NCBI RefSeq assembly: GCF_026016325.1
Contig: NZ_CP087203.1
Span: 806,001-870,000, forward strand
DNA length: 64,000 bases
Direction: 5' to 3'
Source of the DNA: Pseudomonas sp. B21-056
GTDB taxonomy: Bacteria > Pseudomonadota > Gammaproteobacteria > Pseudomonadales > Pseudomonadaceae
Positions 60,789-64,000 of the stretch are shown in pieces. The position numbers and the translations under genes were made by a program. A model generated the notes under the pieces. The model did not search any database, was not told the origin of the DNA, and worked only from the letters and a program-made list of their open reading frames with translations. Every line of letters begins with the position of its first letter. Within the stretch, counting starts at the first letter, position 1.

Positions 60789-60799
60789 AGATGATGAAG

Positions 60800-61193
60800 T
60801 GGTGGAGCCGGGGGGATTTGAACCCCCGTCCGCCAGTACTCCGCTGTCGGTACTACATGCGTAGCCGTGTCTATTAAGTTAACCCTCAGCGACCCGACGG
60901 GCAGGGTGCTTTGGGCGAGTTGTGTAAGTTTTAGCCGCTTCGTCCACAACGTACTGCACGGCGATTCTGTTCTATATGACAATCACTTTGGGTTTACAGA
61001 CATCCCCTGGTGATTGCTGGACCCGAAGGTACCAGAAGGGAAGGGCTAAGGCTGCTTACGCAGCGAGAGCGTATTCCCCGTAGGTTTCGTCATTGGCAAC
61101 TATAGGAAGTTGCAACAGTGGATTTACGAGTTCTGTTACCAACTCGGCATGCACCTAAAGTTTCGCAACCGGCGTCGAATCCTGAACGGCCCC
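60800..61193 (-). ncRNA. ssrA: Transfer-messenger RNA (tmRNA)
   Basis: 394 nt. The 5' end GGGGCCGTTCAGGATTCGAC and the 3' end CCCCCGGCTCCACCA form the tRNA-like acceptor stem, with TTCAAATCC in the T loop. The resume codon GCC at 61097 begins a tag reading frame (61097-61056) encoding ANDETYGEYALAA before TAA. tmRNA with SmpB rescues stalled ribosomes and marks the incomplete protein for proteolysis. The sequence is complete and intact despite lying at a likely integration hot spot. Confidence 0.97.
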
Positions 61194-61196
61194 GAA

Positions 61197-61264
61197 CCTG
61201 TCACTCGGTCGAGCTGTTGAGTGACAGGCATGTGCAGTGTACGCCAATACTTGGCGGAGGCCAA
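61197..61264 (-). promoter_or_regulatory. ssrA: ssrA promoter and 5' leader hairpin
   Basis: Reading leftward, TTGGCC (61264-61259) and TACACT (61241-61236) are spaced by exactly 17 bp. A transcript starting near 61229 would carry a leader that folds into a perfect 10-bp hairpin, CCTGTCACTC with GAGTGACAGG (61197-61228), directly before the mature 5' end at 61193. Confidence 0.55.
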
Positions 61265-61277
61265 CCCGAGGGCGATG

Positions 61278-61559
61278 TTACTGAGGATCGCCTTTGGCGT
61301 TGTTATCCAGCTTCTGCATGGCCTGGGTGGTGATTGCAATGCAATCCTTGGTGCCTTCCTCGGTACCTTTTTGGTGAGCCTGCTCGGCATTTCTTATGTC
61401 GGTGTCCAGCTCGGTCTTCAAGCTTTCGCTCAATTGCTTCGTGCTGACCATGTCATTTCGAATCTTGGTCAGATTGGTCTCGCAGAGGTCGGCTGCAAAC
61501 ACCGGAGAGGCCAACAGTGCAGCGGAAATGAACAAGCCAGCAAATGCGGTGTGCTTCAT
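61278..61559 (-). CDS. Small exported protein, unknown function
   Basis: 93 residues with a clear signal peptide (MKHTAFAGLFISAALLASPVFA, cleavage after AFA-like VFA) and a mature part of about 70 residues with a single pair of cysteines (DLCETNLTKI and TKDCIAITT), mostly helical. AAGGAGA lies before the ATG. It is upstream of ssrA in the same direction. I do not recognise a function; a small periplasmic helical protein with one disulfide is all that can be said. Confidence 0.7.
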   Translation of the reverse strand: MKHTAFAGLFISAALLASPVFAADLCETNLTKIRNDMVSTKQLSESLKTELDTDIRNAEQAHQKGTEEGTKDCIAITTQAMQKLDNNAKGDPQ

Positions 61560-61654
61560 GTGTATCTCCTTGAACGTATGGTCTCGGTGCTGCCGGTCAC
61601 GGTCAGGCCGAGTCGTTGTCGAAGGGCCCGACAGAGCCGGGCCTATTCAAGTGA

Positions 61655-64000
61655 CTACAGCGAAGCGCAGGAATTCGATTTTTCGTCGAACCCTGCAGAA
61701 GAACCTTTACCGCTGGCGGGTTTGGCCCGGGTGACGCGGTCTACCAGATACACCAGCCCGTGGTAATCAATTGCACCGTGTTGCGTCAGACCAATCTCAC
61801 AGGTGCGGCTGGTGGAAATGCCCTCGGTGCAGTCCTGAACCGCATCCTTGAGTGTGCGCAGTGCGTGGGCATTGAGTTCAGGCGTGGTAAAGCCTTTGTC
61901 GCCGGCGAAACCGCAGCAGTGGATGCCTTCCGGGATGACGACGTGTTTGCTGCACTTGCGCGCCAGTTCGATCAGGGCCTGGCTCTCGCCAAGGTGCTGG
62001 GTGCTGCACGTGACATGCACGGCAATCGGTTCATCCTGGGGGCTGAATTCGAGGCGCTCCATCAGATGTGTGCGGATGAAGCGCACGGGGTCGTACAGGT
62101 CGAGGCGTACTTCGCCGAGGTCCTGGGCCAGTCGCAACGTGCAAGGGCTGGTGTCACAGTAGATCGGATCGAGGCCGCCGCGACTGGCGTGTAACAGTGC
62201 CCCGATCAGTTCCTGGCGTTTGTGCTCGGCTTGTTCGGCATAACCTTTTGAGGCGAAAGGCTGGCCGCAGCAAAGACTGTCCACGTTGTCGGGAAAGACC
62301 ACTTGGTAACCGGCTTTTTCCAGCAGATGTCGGGTTTTTTCGTACAGGGACGTTTGCTCCTTATCCCCAGCGGCCGGGCCCATGACCCGTGATACGCAAG
62401 CTGCCAGATACACCACTCGCGGGCGTTTGTCCGCCGTGGCGGGGCTGAAGCGGATAGGGCGCTCCGGTTGTGGCATGGCGTTGGTCCATTGTGGAACCTG
62501 TCCCTTGGACAATCGGCTTAGCTTGCCGGACAGCCGGGCCAGGCGAGGCGCTCCCAGCAACATGCGCGCCCCGTTGGCGACGTGCAGGGTAAAGCGCGCT
62601 CCTTGCAGGGCCAGGGCGAAGTTGCTCGCGAACCAGTCGGCAGTTTTCGTACGCGTTGCGGTGCGGCCGCGGAGCTTTTTCACCAGGTCGCCGGTATTGA
62701 TGCCTACCGGACAACGTTGTGCACACAGCCCGGTGGCGGCGCAGGTGTCGATGCCCTGATATTGATAGGCCGTTTCCAGTTCGGAAGTGTCGATGCCGGC
62801 GCGCTTTTTCGCCTGGATGTCCCGCCAGATCACAATGCGCTGGCGCGGGCTCAGGGTCAGGTCCTTGGAGGGGCACACCGGTTCGCAGAAACCACACTCG
62901 ATGCACTTGTCGACGATTTCGTCGGCGGCCGGCAGCGGTTTGAGGTGTTTGAGGTGGATCTGCGGGTCTTCGCTGAGCACCACATCCGGGTTGAGGATGC
63001 CGTTGGGATCGAGCAGGCGCTTGAGTTGCCACATCAACTGGTAGGCATCGCTGCCCCATTCCAGCTCGACGAAGGGCGCCATGTTGCGTCCGGTGCCGTG
63101 CTCGGCCTTCAGCGAACCGCCGAACTCCACCGCGACCAACTGTGCCACGTCATCCATGAACGCCTGGTAGCGTGCGACTTCTTCAGGGTTGTTGAAGCCT
63201 TGGGTGAAGACAAAGTGCAGATTGCCTTCCAGCGCGTGTCCGAAAAGGATCGCCTCGTCGTAGTGATGTTTGTCAAACAGCCCGATCAGGCGGTTCACGC
63301 CGGCAGCCAGTTGTTCCACCGGAAAGGTCACGTCTTCGATGATCACCGTGGTCCCGGTTTTGCGCACCGCGCCCACCGCCGGAAAGGTGTCCTTGCGGAT
63401 GGCCCAGAGTCGGGAGTTTTCCTTCGGGTCTTCGGTAAAGTCGACCTGCTTTTCCACCGGGAAATCGGCCAGTGAAGCCATGATCCGGGTGAGTTGCTCT
63501 TGCAGCAGGGACGAGGACGCGGCGCGGGATTCGATCAGCAGGGCGCAGGCATTGATCGACAGGTGTTGTACGAAATCCGGCATGCCTGGCTTGTTCTGGA
63601 CTGAGCGCAGGCTGCGACGGTCCAGCAGCTCTACGGCCGATACCGGCTGGCTCTTCAGCACGGTGACGGCGTTGCAGCAGGTTTCCACGTTTGGGAAGAC
63701 GATCAGCGCCGAGGCCTTGTTTGGATGGTCGATCACTGTGTTGTAGGTCACCGCGCTGATGAAGCCGAGGGTGCCTTCCGAGCCCACTAGCAAGTGGCTC
63801 AAGATATCCACAGGCTCGTCGAAATCCACCAGGGCGTTGAGTGACAGGCCGGTGGTATTTTTCAGACGGTATTTGTGGCGAATTCGTGCGGCCAATTCGG
63901 TGTTGGCGCGGGTTTCGCGGCCAAGGGTGGCGAGGCGGTCCAGCAATTCGCTGTGACTGGCGCGGAACGCGGCCACGCTGGCCCCATCTTCGGTGTCGAG
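61655..64000 (-). CDS. dld: FAD-binding and Fe-S dehydrogenase (D-lactate dehydrogenase-like), N-terminus outside window
   Basis: About 781 C-terminal residues are visible, and the frame is open to the window edge, so the gene starts beyond 64000. It shows part of the FAD-binding PCMH domain (LLVGSEGTLGFISAVTYNT), the FAD-oxidase C-terminal domain (GHALEGNLHFVFTQGF, LKAEHGTGRNMAPFVE) and two 4Fe-4S motifs (CIECGFCEPVCPS and CAATGLCAQRCPVGI). Two CCG-type cysteine motifs (DSLCCGQPF and IHCCGFAGDKGF) follow. This layout fits the large quinone-linked D-lactate dehydrogenases of Pseudomonas. Other 2-hydroxyacids (for example D-2-hydroxyglutarate) cannot be excluded. Confidence 0.82.
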   Translation of the reverse strand, partial: LDTEDGASVAAFRASHSELLDRLATLGRETRANTELAARIRHKYRLKNTTGLSLNALVDFDEPVDILSHLLVGSEGTLGFISAVTYNTVIDHPNKASALIVFPNVETCCNAVTVLKSQPVSAVELLDRRSLRSVQNKPGMPDFVQHLSINACALLIESRAASSSLLQEQLTRIMASLADFPVEKQVDFTEDPKENSRLWAIRKDTFPAVGAVRKTGTTVIIEDVTFPVEQLAAGVNRLIGLFDKHHYDEAILFGHALEGNLHFVFTQGFNNPEEVARYQAFMDDVAQLVAVEFGGSLKAEHGTGRNMAPFVELEWGSDAYQLMWQLKRLLDPNGILNPDVVLSEDPQIHLKHLKPLPAADEIVDKCIECGFCEPVCPSKDLTLSPRQRIVIWRDIQAKKRAGIDTSELETAYQYQGIDTCAATGLCAQRCPVGINTGDLVKKLRGRTATRTKTADWFASNFALALQGARFTLHVANGARMLLGAPRLARLSGKLSRLSKGQVPQWTNAMPQPERPIRFSPATADKRPRVVYLAACVSRVMGPAAGDKEQTSLYEKTRHLLEKAGYQVVFPDNVDSLCCGQPFASKGYAEQAEHKRQELIGALLHASRGGLDPIYCDTSPCTLRLAQDLGEVRLDLYDPVRFIRTHLMERLEFSPQDEPIAVHVTCSTQHLGESQALIELARKCSKHVVIPEGIHCCGFAGDKGFTTPELNAHALRTLKDAVQDCTEGISTSRTCEIGLTQHGAIDYHGLVYLVDRVTRAKPASGKGSSAGFDEKSNSCASL

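Overview
The window looks like a chromosomal segment of a Pseudomonas of the fluorescens group. Supporting signs are high-GC coding sequence, many copies of the fluorescens-type REP core (GGGAGCGAGCCTGCTCGC and its complement), close matches to Pseudomonas families (mmsB, mdaB, an McpS-like chemoreceptor, the tmRNA gene ssrA) and a tmRNA tag ending in ALAA. This assignment comes from reading the sequence; no database was searched.

Layout. (1) 1-569: the 3' part of mmsB. (2) 812-7537: a tightly coupled six-gene operon encoding a proline dehydrogenase-like flavoenzyme, a threonine aldolase-like PLP enzyme, an ATP-grasp ligase, an MFS transporter, a class V aminotransferase-fold PLP enzyme and a diiron desaturase/hydroxylase. 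It has its own promoter and a terminator. I do not recognise it as a known pathway; it reads as a small cluster for an amino-acid-derived or dipeptide-like metabolite and is the best candidate here for an undescribed system. (3) 7612-12122: housekeeping and accessory genes (cupin, two LysR regulators, a TSUP exporter, an ABM monooxygenase, mdaB), followed by a striking tandem array of six 134-bp REP-doublet units (12155-12926). (4) 12935-18357: a SulP anion transporter, then a GntP permease / RpiR regulator / D-aminoacylase operon that would import and deacylate N-acyl-D-amino acids. (5) 18377-32805 (minus strand): a complete ABC insecticidal Tc-toxin operon with a split A subunit (TcaA-like, TcaB-like), a TcdB/TcaC-like B subunit and a TccC-like RHS subunit whose variable C-terminus looks like a nucleic-acid or nucleotide deaminase. 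(6) 33250-36976: an McpS-like chemoreceptor, a histidine phosphatase and a PAP2 phosphatase. (7) 37487-47525: a two-partner secretion / contact-dependent inhibition locus: FhaC/CdiB-type transporter, 2617-residue CdiA/FhaB-type exoprotein with a C-terminal HNH/Endo VII (WHH-like) nuclease, and an overlapping putative immunity gene. (8) 47530-53380: an AT-richer, rearranged area with two nearly identical IS4-family elements, palindromic repeats whose arms match the IS ends, and several orphan genes. (9) 53411-58737: kptA, a 3' gene remnant, a structured leader before a DUF6124-type gene, a leucine-rich-repeat protein, a tautomerase with a divergent LysR regulator, and an orphan Wzz-like protein. 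(10) 58872-64000: a DUF4041/GIY-YIG protein beside the 3' end of tmRNA (a common island insertion site), ssrA itself, a small periplasmic protein and the C-terminal part of a large FAD/Fe-S D-lactate-type dehydrogenase.

Taken together, the window mixes core metabolism with interaction loci: insect-directed toxin, contact-dependent competition and a probable secreted small molecule. Mobile DNA is concentrated next to the CDI locus and next to ssrA.
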